Assembly (NCBI GenBank): GCA_029959195.1 | Contig: CP114126.1 | Span: 434,001 to 498,000, forward strand | Origin: Dictyophora rubrovolvata | Taxonomy: Eukaryota; Basidiomycota; Agaricomycetes; Phallales; Phallaceae | DNA: 64,000 bases | Reading direction: 5' to 3' | Part shown: piece after piece, positions 9,144-21,704 of the stretch | Layout of the letters: each line of letters starts with the position of its first letter | How positions within the stretch are numbered: position 1 is the stretch's first letter | Made by a program: the position numbers and the translations under genes | The notes under the pieces: model-generated | What the model saw: the letters and a program-made list of their open reading frames with translations, nothing else | What the model was told of the DNA's origin: nothing | Database searches by the model: none

Positions 9144-12100
9144 ATGTTCAACATCTGGAAGCATGCCTGGGGTTACGCAGACAAAGCCAGCAGGAGCGAT
9201 GACTCTGCTGCTGGATCGACAGATCTCATTGATCCTGACCCCGAGTACATCAATTATGCTGATGAACTACAGAGCAGAAAGCGTTTACGAGACGAAGACC
9301 GGCACCCAAACGAAACCTCGAACAAGAAAATCAGACACGAAATATTTCCCTTCATTGATTCCACGAAGGACTCGGTGGCAAACTACCTACCGGAGGTGCT
9401 ATCAAAACCTCGGAATCAACGTCTTGAACTTAGTCGGACCGCGGTAAAACCCTCCATCGAAGACACCTTTGAGCATATCAAAAAAGCAAACAGCAAGTAC
9501 AACAATTTATGAAAAAAAACACAAGTTGCTAATAAGTGAGATATATATAGCGCTAGCCGTTTTGGATACCTTCAATAGTAAGTAACATGTCTGAAAGTTT
9601 GATAATGCATTTAATACAACATTCATGCGCAGAGAAAGCAAAGCTATTTAAGAGAACATTGACATGGATGGTAGAGCAAGAAACCCTCCGGAGGAAACGA
9701 GGGCTTTCAAGTCGGGTTACCTTCCTTATAACTGCGTCCGTTTGTGTTTCATTTAACCCGCATTCGAAAGTTTCAAGTCAGAAAAAGCCCAGATACACCG
9801 TGTGACGAGAAACCTCTCTTATTAGAGAAGCTGGAAAATTTCAAGATCTCAATGATTACGGAGACAGTCAGCAGTCGCGTATTTGGACAAAAGTTGGTGG
9901 AAGAAGATTTAATAGTAATGCCAGCAAATGTAAGTGCTCCGGCTAATTATACTTGTTCTGAAAATATATCCTTTTCCAAAGGTTTTTTTGGGCTCTCTTG
10001 CATGTGGGGCACTCTCCCTTGGTCAGGTGAATTTACTCGTGCTGCAGGATGTCGATATGATCGGTGATGCTCATCCGATGGCACGAGTAATGAAAGAGTT
10101 CTACAACTCTTCACCACCAGAAGAGCGACCACGTATATTCGGACTAATCAACTCAAACACTGACAGCACGATGCCTTATGATATCGGAATGCTCAAGCTA
10201 GAAAAACTGCTAAACGCCATAGTATTAGGCGTCTCCTCTGAGCTACGAGAAGCGATAATGTCCCTCCCGGATAAGCCTATTGAAATGATATTATTCTATT
10301 ATCCCCATTTCAACATAGGGAAGATCGATACTCCCCTTTTGCAGCAGCTACGTCGGGTAGGTCCGACCATGGAATCTTTCAAAAAGCAGTTCAAAAGTGC
10401 TAGATATGTGTGAGTCTTTTGATGACGCCACTAGTGTCTTTAGATAACTTTGCATAGTGCGTATGAGTTAGGCACATGTGCCAGCGACTTGGTATGGAGA
10501 AAAACTCTCCGTGAGATGGAAAACCAAACGGATTTACATCTTGATAATGAAGATGATGATATCATCGACCAACAAGACGCAGCATCACGAAAAAATCTCG
10601 AGGTTCAGAAGAAAGTCTATAACATTATTAAAAACTGGATTTTTGCACTGCCAAATCTTGATCATACCTCAAGAGGTTACAACGTCACGCCCAAGTTGGT
10701 AAAGCTAGTCCAAATACTCAAAACCTTCGAGCCTCACGGCGAAAGCTTCCGTGGGATTATATTTGGTAACTTATTTATATTGGCTCACTTTTACATTATA
10801 ATGTATCTTCTTAGTTCATAGGCGATCTGTCGCTCACGCTCTATGCGACATTCTACGTGTCTTGGGAGACTATTTAGGATTTATACGCCCTCAGGCACTG
10901 ACTGGGCATAATTCTCTCACGGACTCTTATATTCAGGTCAGTCATACTATCTTTTCGAAAATTGCTCCTGCTAACGTACGTCGTAGCAAGACGTTTTGGA
11001 AGACTTTCGTATTGGGACGATCAATGTTTTGGTAGCCACTAAGTTTGCCGAGGATTTAGAAATACCTTCTTGTACCTGTGTTATAAGGTATTTAATAACT
11101 TTACGTTACACGACCATTCATAAATGAATTTTCTAGATTTAACATCTTTGAAAGTTTGGTATCATACGCATATTCGAGGGCTTGCACTCGGGGAAGCGAG
11201 AGTCACCTGATTCACATGGCAGAGAGAGGTAATGACGTCCACCGACGTATCCTATCTGAAATCGCTATGCTGGATATCTCAATGCAGAGTTGGATTGAGT
11301 CTATTAGTAGGGGTCCGGAAAGTTCTATTCCCCCTTCAACCCTGAAGGAAACTTCCGACCCCTATCGTTCTGATAGCGACGACGACGACGAAGAGGATTT
11401 CGTTCAGGATCCCACCGCTAGTAGCAGGATTTACATACACGATGCTACCACTGTTTTATATCGCTTCCTTGCCTATTCACTTCCCGCAGATCGCGATATA
11501 CTTCTTAAGCGGCCTTTATTTAAATTTCAACAATTACGGGGACATGGGTCTCGCAACATGCATATTTGTACGGTTCTCATGCCCTCTGACTTTCCAATAC
11601 CATCCATATCGGGCCCGCCATATCCCACCCAGTCAGCTGCACGACGAGCAGCGTGTCTACGGACATGTGAAGAGCTCTTTAACAGGGGTTTTTTGGACTA
11701 CAGTTTTTTCCCTCGCCCGCCGTCTGTGACAGTTCGTCCGCAGAGGACGTCTTATGTCTCGACTTCAGTGATGGAAGATGTGACAGATGACGACGACGAG
11801 AATCCACTGCTCCACAAAAAGAAATCTTCTGGCACGCGCTCATACTTTCGTCGGAAGCCAGACTTCTGGTCAAATACTTCCGGTATCTTCAATGGTCGGC
11901 TGTATCCCACAGTAATCGACGTTGATTTCCAAGGGAAATCCACCGAACAATATGGCTCATTGCTATTTCTCACCAGACTTCCTTTGCCCCGTTTCGATCC
12001 CTTCCAATTGTTTCATAACGGTGTACCGTTCAAGATCCGTATGATGCGAGCAGCGCCATTCGAAGTTGATCAAAATCAACTGCAGCTTCTCCATAAGTAT

Positions 12101-14870
12101 ACACTGCGATTGTGTAGGACGATCTCGAACAAACCCTTTGTGGCATCACTGGAAGAAACGCTTTATTTTTTAGCGCCACTAGCATCTACATGGAATGAAC
12201 CTGCAAGTGAATCGAAAGACATGTGGGACTTGCTAGATGTATGGACCCACATACCTTGGGACTCCGTGGTTGCAGCTACCAAGAACTGGGCAGTTGCGCT
12301 AAGACGTGAATCGACAGAAAGTCTTATCTCTGACATACAAGATGCTATTATTCAGGATCGATGGGTTGAATTTACCCGACGGTATTATGCAACACATCTA
12401 CGCCCAGACCTAAACCCAATGTCAAAGCCCGATGATAGCTGCGTACGTTTTACGTCTGCTTTTTGAACAATGCCTGAGATTCATATAGAGAGAGTGCGGC
12501 TCTGAAAGTTTTTTCGAATACTGCAAAGCAAGGCGAAAGGGCTTTGAAGGACTAGAAGATAATTCACAACCATTGATGGAAGTCGAAAGAGTCCCAGCGA
12601 TCACAAATCTTCTCAATCCATCTTCTAGGACCGCCAATGTTAATTCAAAAAAAGTATCTGCGAAATGTACGTCCGATATCTTGCTATCTTGTGTAAATCT
12701 AAAAGAAGACCAGACCTAATCCCGGAACTATGTTGTAAATTGACCGTCCCAGCCAGGTAATTAATACTGATGCTACATACACATAATTGACATCTGTTAC
12801 TGCAGTGTAATAAGAACGGCCTTACTCATTCCTTCCATAACTCGTCGTTTGGATGATATTTTACTCGTTAAGGACTTAAATGCGAAGCTTTTCGACCATT
12901 GCATTGGTGAAACTGTATTACATGAAGCTATCTCTACTCCATCCGTTAGCGCGGAATACGACTATGAACGTTTGGAGTTATTGGGTACGTTTCATATCTT
13001 TTCCGGGTCGGTAAACGGCAGTGAAAGAAAGTTATCTAGGTGACGCTTATTTGAAATATCTCTCGTCCGTATATTTGTTTGTCACTCAGCCCTCTCTCCA
13101 CGAAGGAGCATTACATATTGCTCGGCAGCGTATTATAAGCAACCGATCCCTGCTAAAGAATGCTGATCGAAGTGGTTTACCCCAATACATTCAGTCTAAA
13201 CCCTTCACGTGCAAGACGTGGATTCCTCCGAACTTCAAAGTGTTCCGTCCTCCTAAACCAATTATTCTCGATGACGAGTTACAAGACGACGAACCTGAAA
13301 AAGCAGTACCACCGGAAATAGATTTAGAAGGCCAAAACCTGGAAGCTAACGTGATAAACTCAGGACCTACTGAAACTGAGTCCAAGACCGCCAAAGAAAC
13401 CGTTCAGCCGTCCCGCGCCGAAAGTTCTGTTGGCAAAGAAGCGAAAAAGAAACATATTGATTCAAATACGCAGAAGTTAGGTGATAAGGTAAAGCTGTCC
13501 TTACTACCTTCATTTTTTCCTTTCTTTTAATCGATTTAAGGCGGTAGCTGATGTTGCGGAGGCAATCATTGGCGCGGCATACATCACAATGGGGAGAGAA
13601 GTCGCTTTGAAAGTGACTAAAGCACTTAACATTCCTGTTCCCCACATCGATCGATGGACGGATTTTGCTCGGAAAACCTTGGCGCCGCCACCTGAAGCTT
13701 TCGCACCCCTCAAGCCCGGTACAGTTGAACACATAGAAAAAGCGTTAGGGCATTCATTCAAACGACCCCATTTGTTGGCTCAAGCCTTAGTATGCATGTT
13801 TCATACTGACTGGCGAAGATTCATTGACGAAAATACTCCCAGACACATGTGTCGATACAAGGTCATGAAACAACAAGCTATGAACGATTGGAGTTCATCG
13901 GCGATGCAATTCTCGATTTCTGTTTGTCTCGCTTTCTGATCATAGAGCATTGGGTATCTAATGATTCTTAGTGGTAATACGTTATATATTCAACCGAGAC
14001 GGGAACTTAAGCCCAGGTATTCTTACACTCCTCAAGGTCAGTAGTTCAGTAAACTATTGATCAACTGCTAACGAATTCTATCCATCTAGAGCGCTATGGT
14101 GGCAAATTCAACTTTGGCGGCAGTCTGCGTAGACTCTAAATTTCATGAATACTTGATTTTTGAGTCGCAAGCCATTGCTAACAGCATTATCCAATACTCT
14201 GAAGCTTTGCGACATGCTAAGCGAGCCGACGAAACACGGGCAAAATTCGAAGGGAGTATGCCTGGCCAGTATTGGTTAGATATAGAACAACCTAAGGTTA
14301 GCCTTGATCCTTGTGAAAATGCTCACAACCAACTGATGTTTAAATAGGTATTATCAGACGTCCTAGAGTCGGTAATGGGTGCTGTTTACGTTTCCGATAA
14401 TTTCTCTTCTGTTGGGGTGGAAGCATTTTTCGATAATATTCTGAAGCCATTTTTCGACAAGCACATTACATTGAAAACTCTTTCTCATCATCCGACTAAA
14501 GTCCTCTTCGAACTATTTCAGTCTATAGGATGTCAAGAATTCTTGATTGATAAATATTTAGATCCTGAAAAACCCGGAGTCGTCATTTGTGATGGTAAAA
14601 ATATTTCTTCATAGCACATTGATTACTTCTGAATAATTTTTTTAAAAAGTTGTTTGTCATGATATCATCTTAGCAACGGCTGATGACCCAGCTACTCAGC
14701 TGGCGGCACGAAAGGCCTCGTTCTTAGCACTGGATGCATTAGAGGGCGATGCAGATTTTTTAACGAGGACGTGTTCTTGTCGGCTTATCAACGATGCGAA
14801 AAAGAAAGTAAAGAGTATGCAGCAGCAGATGAAAGAATTGGAAAACTCCGAAGGCGAGGCTAAATCGTGA
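9144..14870 (+). CDS. Dicer-like ribonuclease III with degenerate helicase domain
   Basis: Dicer-like protein of RNA silencing, cutting dsRNA into small RNAs. The C-terminal half is clear. RNase IIIa has YDYERLELLG|DAYLKYL (split by an intron near 12985-13040) and DVAEAIIGAAYITMG. RNase IIIb has YERLEFIGDAILDFLVIRYI and SDVLESVMGAVYVSD, so both acidic catalytic sets look intact. A tail with LATADDPATQLAARKASFLA resembles a worn dsRNA-binding fold. A Dicer dimerisation region lies near 11430-11710 (DATTVLYRFLAYSLPADRD). The helicase part (9430-11250) keeps the fold pattern but not its motifs: the DExH position reads LLVLQDVDMIGDAHP, motif III GLINSNTDS, motif VI SYAYSRACTR, and the Walker A site is unrecognisable. 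The start at 9144 and the joints between 9490 and 9830 are uncertain because frames do not connect by obvious introns. No clear PAZ domain is seen. Confidence 0.85.
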
Positions 14871-14950
14871 TAATTTCAAGGAGAGCTTGGTGTAGATTAA
14901 AATCATTATATATGTGCAACACAATGTATCAAACGTTTACGACATTTCTA

Positions 14951-15343
14951 TTAAGCTTTTGCCTTTTTCCTAATGAATCATCGTCAATTTCAAGTAGACA
15001 ATGAAGGAGTACAACTTACAGTTGATAACCCGCCGCAACAAACGGGATTGAAAACCCAGTAAGAAGGAAAAGAGATAGCTAGTTAGTATAAATGGTGTAA
15101 GATGAATCCGGATTGGAAGATAAAATAACGCGTTACTTTCACAGCAAAAGCTTTACGCTGTCCTTCATATTTGAATGGCATGTTCTGATATGGAGAGTGT
15201 AAGCTCTACGTCACGGAATGGGATTTTATATTGACTTCACTAACATTTCCAACAGTATTTTCTATGTGAACGTTTCGGACAAAGATTCCGCGTCCATTAC
15301 GGATTACCGCACGAGATATTGCAGATTGAAGGTAAAGAGACAT
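14951..15343 (-). CDS. COX8: Cytochrome c oxidase subunit VIII (Cox8/COX7c family)
   Basis: Small nuclear-encoded subunit of respiratory complex IV, mitochondrial inner membrane. Four exons (15343-15245, 15205-15137, 15078-15020, 14969-14951) give an 81-residue protein. The N-terminus MSLYLQSAISRAVIRNGRG is an Arg-rich mitochondrial presequence. Then come the fungal family motif HIENTVGN, NMPFKYEGQRKAFAVK, one membrane segment LSLFLLTGFSIPFVAAGYQL and a basic tail KKAKA. All three introns have GT-AG ends and keep frame; the first is only 39 nt and the last exon 19 nt. No single exon is long enough to be seen as an open frame. It lies tail to tail with the Dicer gene, 80 bp away, and 95 bp from the aldehyde dehydrogenase stop. 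Confidence 0.88.
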
Positions 15344-15438
15344 GGTAAACAACGGAAAACCAAACAGATGATTATATTTACGTAATCAGTTACCATTTAA
15401 GTAACCGGCCATTTTTGACTTCTACATTTACAATTTGT

Positions 15439-18009
15439 TTACAATGGCCAGTCAAGCTGTTCACCAAAATTCCAATGGACGGCTTTAACAATCGTGTACT
15501 CGGATAAAGCTTCCTCGCCGAGTTCTCGTCCTATACCACTTTGTTTGTAGCCACCAAAGGGAACGGAATTTGAGAGCAAGTTGTATTGATTTATCCAGAC
15601 AGTGCCAGCTTCGAAGGCCTACGAGGACATGTAACAATTTAATTAGGACAAGTACATGTACGTTACTCACGCTTGCGACTCTGAGACATTGCGAGGCATC
15701 GTTTGAATGAAGTCCAGCCGCCAATCCGTAAGTGGTGTTATTGGCAATTGCAATTGCTTCCTATACGGGAGGATCATTACATCCAAATAAATTGACCGAC
15801 AACCAAGGTAGTGTATGTCTTACCTCTTCTGTGTCAAATTTCTGAATCACTAGAACAGGACCAAAGATCTATCGACAAATCAGACGCTTCTACAAGTGAT
15901 GAAACGATCATTTACCTCTTCCTTGAACTATTTGAAACAAATGATTAATTGACGTATCAGTAATTTTGGCATGCCCAGCTTACAATTTTCATGTTAGGCG
16001 TAACCTCCGTGAAGACTATCTTGTTTTCAACATTCAAGCATTCCTACCAAACGAGGACAGACTTACTGCAAGGGTCTACGAAGAAGCCTCGCTCTTTTCT
16101 CTTCTCTCCTCCTAGAATGACTTTGGCGCCTTCTTGTTTGCCAGATTCAATATAGCCCCAAACACGGTCATATTGCACTTTCGATATTACAGGTCCAGCC
16201 GAAGTGGAGTCGTCGAAAGGGTTACCGACAACGAATTGCTTTGAGAGTCCCAATAATATCTTCACGAATTTATCATAAACAGAAGATTGAACGAAAACCC
16301 GGGAACCAGCTGTACAGTCCTGCCCGCTTGAAAATATTAGTTAAAAAAATGCTAGCTAAATTAAAAACGATGCTACGTGTTCCAGGTAATTCCCATAAAG
16401 GCCCAACGAGCACCTAACAGTGTTCAGATATAATGTCATTTTCCAGGAGAAGAAAAAGGATATCATACTTTGCTCTAAATCTGCGGACTCAAAGATGACA
16501 TGGGGTGATTTACCTCCCAATTCAAGCGTGACCTGGGGCACACATAAGTTTCCTATCGCGACGTTGATAAATCAACGCCGAGACATACCTTTTTAAGATT
16601 ACTTTGAGCGGATGCTTCCAGAATCTTCCTGCCCGTCAAGGTGGATCCAGTGAAGGCGACCTACATACAATTAGGGTATGACGAAGAACCAACTTCTCAA
16701 AATAAACCTTGTCAATGCCGGGGTGGTGAGAGATTGCTTCACCCCCTGCTCTACCTAAAGATGGCACGCAATTTAAAACGCCGTCAGGAAACCTAGCATC
16801 ATGTTAGTTTTAGTCTGCTGGAAAGCCGCAAAGTCGTTACTCACCCTGCTTCTTTTATCAACTCGCAAAGTTTCTTAAAAAGAGAGAGAAATTATCAGAA
16901 TCCAGGGATAAAACATGAAACCGGAAAAGACTCAACCAATGCTGTCAAAGGGGTATTTTCAGAGGGTTTCATTACGATAGTACATCCGACAGCGAGAGCC
17001 GGTGCCACTTTCCATGACCTGGTTGGTATACATTTTTCATTTTAGTAATATGCGGAAGACGACTTGCTCTGTAACTAACCACATATTGATAGGATAATTC
17101 CAAGGTATTCTAGGAAAGAAAAACGCTGTTAAAAAATAGGCTTACAAAAGAAAATAAACCTCATTACATCTGTCCGCAAACTCCGACAGGTTCGCGTTTA
17201 GTGAACATGAATTTGGTCTTCTCATTTACTTCGATAGTCTTAAGAAAGACCTAAGTATACAATCGTCCGGATAAAAATGGTGGAAATACCTTCCCGTGAA
17301 CCTTGTCAGCGTAGCCAGCTAACGTGGTAGTGCATAACACTTGAGGGAAAAAGTTGCGCTATATGTATGCCAACCTTACCATAATACCTTAAGCAACTAA
17401 TTGTGTCCGCGATATCAGAGTCCCTGGTCAGCGAGTATGAGACTAAATCTTGCACTGGTCGTTGAGATTGAACAGGTACCTAGCAAACCTGACAGGCTTT
17501 CCACTGTTCATAGATTCCAATTCGGCCAAAATCTGTTTATCCCTTTCTATGAGATCGGCAAGACAGTTGAGTAATCGAGCGCGCTCAGTCGGAAGAACGT
17601 TCTTTCCCCAAGTAGTCTGAAATGCCTTTCGGGCCGAAGCCACTGCAATATCGATATCTTTTGCAGAGGCTAAAACGTTGAGGACGAGAAAGGTTATCCA
17701 ATGTTAACGATAACGTGAGAAATCGGCTTACCACCCACGACCGTTGCAATGACCTCTGTTGACAGAAGTGAGAAATTGGTAAGAGATCTTCCAATGTAAT
17801 GTCATTCAACATACCTTCTGTGTATGGATTCACAATACTGGAGGATTGATTGAGAAATAAAGTGGAAAGATTGGGAAGAAAGCCTACGGAAGAGGTTCCT
17901 CCGCGTTATCGGCACTGGGGACGAATTTGCCATCGATGAACAAACCAGTTGAAACAGAGATAGACTTGCCAGATGGCGAGGAAAGTGTAGCGATAAGATT
18001 CTGAGACAT
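15439..18009 (-). CDS. NAD(P)-dependent aldehyde dehydrogenase
   Basis: Aldehyde dehydrogenase superfamily enzyme oxidising an aldehyde to its acid. The start [19 protein letters not shown] at 18009 is followed by [12 protein letters not shown], the NPYTE turn and [20 protein letters not shown]. The cofactor and catalytic part includes [20 protein letters not shown] and, after an intron, the catalytic cysteine in [19 protein letters not shown]. Next come [20 protein letters not shown] and GFFVDPTIF. The C-terminus reads [13 protein letters not shown] before TAA at 15439. At least twelve short introns. Glu of ELGGK and Cys of QDC are present, so it should be active. The subfamily (ALDH1/betaine-type) is a guess from overall similarity; substrate unknown. 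No presequence is evident, so cytosolic location is likely. Confidence 0.9.
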
Positions 18010-18203
18010 GTAAATACCAGTAGGAGGAGAACGATGAAGTTACGTTGAGCCCTGGGTTATATAATATCTCGATTAGGTGCTTGTCTTATCGCTACTTTAG
18101 GGTTAGCATATCACATGATGCTGCAATCATATAACATGGGAATATGAAATAAAAATAAATGGATTTGATTTCGTGAAAGTACTTTTGACAGAACAAATAA
18201 TAG

Positions 18204-18658
18204 CTATCGACTTGGAGATTGATTCATATTTTCTGGGTTAAAGCAGTAAGGAGGAGGAAGAATATAGCTCAAAACAATGAAGTAGTGCTTGCCTGCATTA
18301 TGCTCCGCGAAGCGAGTACCGACTCGTTCCGAATGCTTGAAAAATTTGTCGGCACAGTTCTGAACACAAGTTACCTGAATAAGACAGCGGAGTGAACAAG
18401 TCAATCCCGGACGACATCAGGAAGGAATAGAGTAACCTCTTTTGACATGAGCGTTTTGCTGGTGAAGTCATTCACACAAGCACTAAAACACCGATCCACC
18501 AGCCCTGAGTAAACTCGCATGAAATCTTGCATCTGATGTTTTCATAACAAGTCATCTTCGCCGCTGAGAAGAGTGAGAACACGCTACACTACCTGTTTTT
18601 TTTCAATGAGTTTGTGCATGGCGGCTTGTTCACTTGCATTCAGACCCGAAAGATCCAT
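18204..18658 (-). CDS. TIM9: Mitochondrial import chaperone subunit Tim9
   Basis: Small Tim protein of the intermembrane space; with Tim10 it carries hydrophobic precursors to the TIM22 complex. The start [20 protein letters not shown] at 18658 is spliced to [20 protein letters not shown], carrying the first CX3C motif (C-F-S-A-C). The next exon has [19 protein letters not shown] with the second CX3C (C-V-Q-N-C). Read straight on, the tail loses family similarity. Removing a 60-nt intron at 18292-18233 with a GCAAGC donor and CAG acceptor gives [16 protein letters not shown], which matches the usual FAEQNAEMM tail, with TAG at 18204. This GC-AG intron is therefore favoured. Confidence 0.9.
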
Positions 18659-19096
18659 GGTGGTGGTAGTGGTGGTGAAAACTAGAGTTGGTACTCCGTC
18701 GGCGGCACGCCAGGACTCCCTACTGTCTGTTGATGAATCGCTAAATAGCCTCCGGCTCGTTTTCAGCTCCAGATTATATTTATTCGATTTAGACCAAGTC
18801 GGTGCACGAGAACTACGCTCTAATTTGAAAAGGACCACAATGAGCTTAGAGGGAGTTGAACAGCAGCTTCTATAGCACTAAGTTTTGGGAAAAGTAGCGA
18901 CTAATGATAACAACACATCGTAAACTATGTACGTATATTACCAAAACATGCAAAGCAATGCATTTCGATCCCCACGCCACAATATACTCTCGATAAGCCA
19001 ACGATTTGAAGTGCACTTACATAATGTGTGACATTGACATTAGCCTCGCAATTACGCGTCGCACCTCGTATTCGCGTTTCTTTCTCAGTAGTTATA
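18659..19096. promoter_or_regulatory. Divergent promoter between TIM9 and proteasome alpha-2
   Basis: A 438-bp gap between opposite start codons. It contains an ACGCGT hexamer near 19052 and AT-rich sequence near 18900-18960, but no recognisable yeast PACE proteasome box. No gene is seen. Confidence 0.4.
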
Positions 19097-20087
19097 ATGG
19101 CAAACGCAGACGGTGGTGCTTACAGGTAAATCCATCGCAAGAATTACTTTTTGCTAGTCCCATCCCACGTATTTGTTTAGTTATTCTCTCACTGTTTTCT
19201 CGCCTTCTGGCAAGTTGGTCCAAATTGAGCATGCTCTTGCGGCTGTAGCCCAAGGCACAACGAGTCTCGGAATTAAAGGTTTTTCTCTCCCATATAATGA
19301 AGCATTATCTTTATATTGACTATTTTTGCCTAGCCACAAATGGGATTGTTATTGCCACAGAAAAGAAATCTTCTTCGATTCTCATAGACTCATCCATGCT
19401 CGACAAAGTATCGGTGATATGTCCAAATATCGGCGTTGTATATTCAGGAATGGGCCCAGATTTTCGTATTCTCGTTAATAGTGCGCGAAAAAGTGCTCAG
19501 GCGTATTGGAAGATGTATGGCGAATATCCGCCGACGAGGGTTCTCACCCAGGAAATCGCCAGCGTTATGCAACAGGCCACACAATCAGGGTTGATATCTC
19601 CTTTTGCAAATCATAACATCTTTCTAACAGCTTCATTTTCAGAGGTGTCAGACCGTATGGTGTATCGCTTTTAGTTGCCGGTTGGGATGCTACTAGGGGA
19701 CCTAGCTTATACCAAGTTGATCCCTCTGGGTCATTTTGGGCATGGAAAGCAAGCGCAATAGGAAAGAACATGGTCAATGCGAAAACGTTTTTAGAAAAAC
19801 GGTATGTCATAGGATAATTGTATTGGAATAATACTTAATGAGTACAATTTGTTAATAGATACAATGACGATATTTCATTAGAAGACGCGATTCATACGGC
19901 TCTATTGACTTTGAAGGAAGGCTTTGAGGGACAAATGACAGAGAAGACCATAGAAATTGGCATTGTGAGTATCCCTCAATTAGACGAGTCTGGGGAGCAA
20001 GCAAAGGAAGGTGGTGAAACAGGACGTCCAAGACCAACATTCAGAAAATTGTCCGAGGAGGAAGTTCGAGATTATCTGGCACTTTGA
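19097..20087 (+). CDS. PRE8: 20S proteasome subunit alpha-2
   Basis: Alpha-type subunit of the 20S proteasome core (PSMA2/Pre8). The start is [10 protein letters not shown], spliced to [20 protein letters not shown], which carries the alpha-subunit signature. Then come TTSLGIK and [37 protein letters not shown] and [18 protein letters not shown] follow. An intron joins to [16 protein letters not shown] and [20 protein letters not shown]; the last exon ends [14 protein letters not shown] at 20087. Alpha subunits gate the core and lack the catalytic Thr, as here. Five exons, all joints in frame. The gene is convergent with SSU72, with 80 bp between stops. Confidence 0.93.
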
Positions 20088-20167
20088 GTACATATGTCTT
20101 GAGTCGTATAGCATGTTTTTAATAAGTCGACTTTTGCTTGCATTGGAAAAAATAAATGATACCTTAT

Positions 20168-21164
20168 TTAGTAATAAGCCACTGCATGTAATAAACTGTG
20201 TGAATGCTTTTCTTGTTGTGCTTGTAATATTTCCTCCATACTTTCGTCAATGTCGTCTGCGTTCTCAATCTAGAAGCCGTAAGTATCTCGTAGCTCTCAA
20301 ACCGTCGAAAGCACGTACCGCTTCCGCCAAGTCAGCAATGGCACGTCCAGCAATGAAGGCTTCTTCGTGATTATCCCTGATTTCTAAATTTATGATATGG
20401 ACAGGTCTGTTGAATTCCCCTCCTCGAGATAAGAGATCTGGAGAATAAGTAAATGTATTCTGAGACAGTAAAAAAATTTCCTTACCATCGCACACCGCGT
20501 CAAAACATCTCTCCTCACAAGTAATAACGATATCTGCAACACTTTGACTGTCCTGCCAACGCTCTGGCGCGGTTTTAATTCGCCTGTTACGATCGATCAT
20601 TTGCAGTAAACCATTAGCAGTGTATCTATTTTCGCAGTTAAGACATCGACAGCGAAAATACGAAGGAAGAATCACGTGCAAGCGAACATCTTTGGTGCTC
20701 AAGTCTTCATACATCTGGTTATACGGTGTTCCGAAAGCGTATATGTTAGGTTTATCAATCGAAGGGCCTGGTAATCTAACCGCAGAGCCAGTACCGCACG
20801 AGGTTACACGGTGTCCAGCTTTCCTATTAACAGTGAGCAGATTTTAACTTGAAGAAATTGAGTGGCCACCTACGCCAGGACGTTATGGCCTTCCATAGAA
20901 CGGTTCTGGTACTTTTTGTGTAACGAATACTTCATGAAAATCCTTTCTCATACACACCTGATTACTCGCACAAACGACGCAGAATAAAGGTTTGGTTTTG
21001 ACAGGTTTTGAGGGGAGTGGTGGCGTTGAAATGATAGAATTCTGAGCAGTGTGTGGTGCGGTGGGAAGGTCAAATTCTTGGTTTACTGGCGGGGTATCAG
21101 CTCGATTCAATCTAGGATCAACCCTACTTGGCAAGCGAGGATCGCGAGGTCTTCTGGGATCCAT
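20168..21164 (-). CDS. SSU72: RNA polymerase II CTD phosphatase Ssu72
   Basis: Ssu72 removes Ser5 (and Ser7) phosphate from the RNA polymerase II tail and works in 3'-end processing and termination in the nucleus. The start [20 protein letters not shown] opens a Pro/Arg-rich extension of about 60 residues. The catalytic loop [16 protein letters not shown] (CX5R: Cys...Arg-Ser) is split by an intron. Then come [40 protein letters not shown] and the aspartate region [33 protein letters not shown] is the last core strand-helix pair. The tail HAVAYY before TAA at 20168 matches the usual LLHTxxFY end. The N-terminal extension is longer than in yeast and probably disordered. Confidence 0.95.
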
Positions 21165-21704
21165 GAGACTAGAGAAAATTATCAAATCTAGGAAATTATA
21201 AGAAGTAAGGGGAGGGAAGTCTCAAAAGTATCTAGAACAACTGGTCATCATCGTAACCCGATGAAAACGGATTAATGACAGATTCCACTCTGAAATTCAT
21301 CATCGACTGAAACAAGAAAAAAACCTTGCTTACGTCTAGTAGCATGCAGCAAACACAATTCCGGTTCAGAGAGAAGAGCAGAGACTCATCCTTACGTAAA
21401 CAAACAATCTAGAGGTCTCGAGTTCACAATGTTGAAAGTATGTTGAAAGTACTATAATTTACAAATTTACGGATATAAGTGTACAATTTCAAAATTCAAG
21501 TCTACAGATATTATATGGGAAGATTGCAACTGGAGAGTTCAGCTATTGCGACGAGAGTAACAAACCGAAAAAGTAAATAAATTAGGCTGAGTATAATGTA
21601 GATTTCAAAGCATGATACAGATATCTGGAAAGCAAAATGACGAGATTCAAGAAAAGAAAATCAATAAATCATAAATCGCCTGAGATCCGGTAAAATACCA
21701 TGAC
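21165..21704. other. Intergenic stretch between SSU72 and the PPTase-like gene
   Basis: A 540-bp AT-rich gap holding the SSU72 promoter and the 3' flank of the next minus-strand gene. A short repeat of GTTGAAAGTA occurs twice near 21431-21450. A minus-strand stretch at 21232-21300 reads openly after a good CAG acceptor but has no matching upstream exon. I call no gene. Confidence 0.5.

Noticed and set aside
21232-21300. Minus-strand open stretch MMNFRVESVINPFSSGYDDD after a CAG acceptor
   Set aside because: No start or exon upstream in the AT-rich region; it lies in the 5' flank of SSU72.
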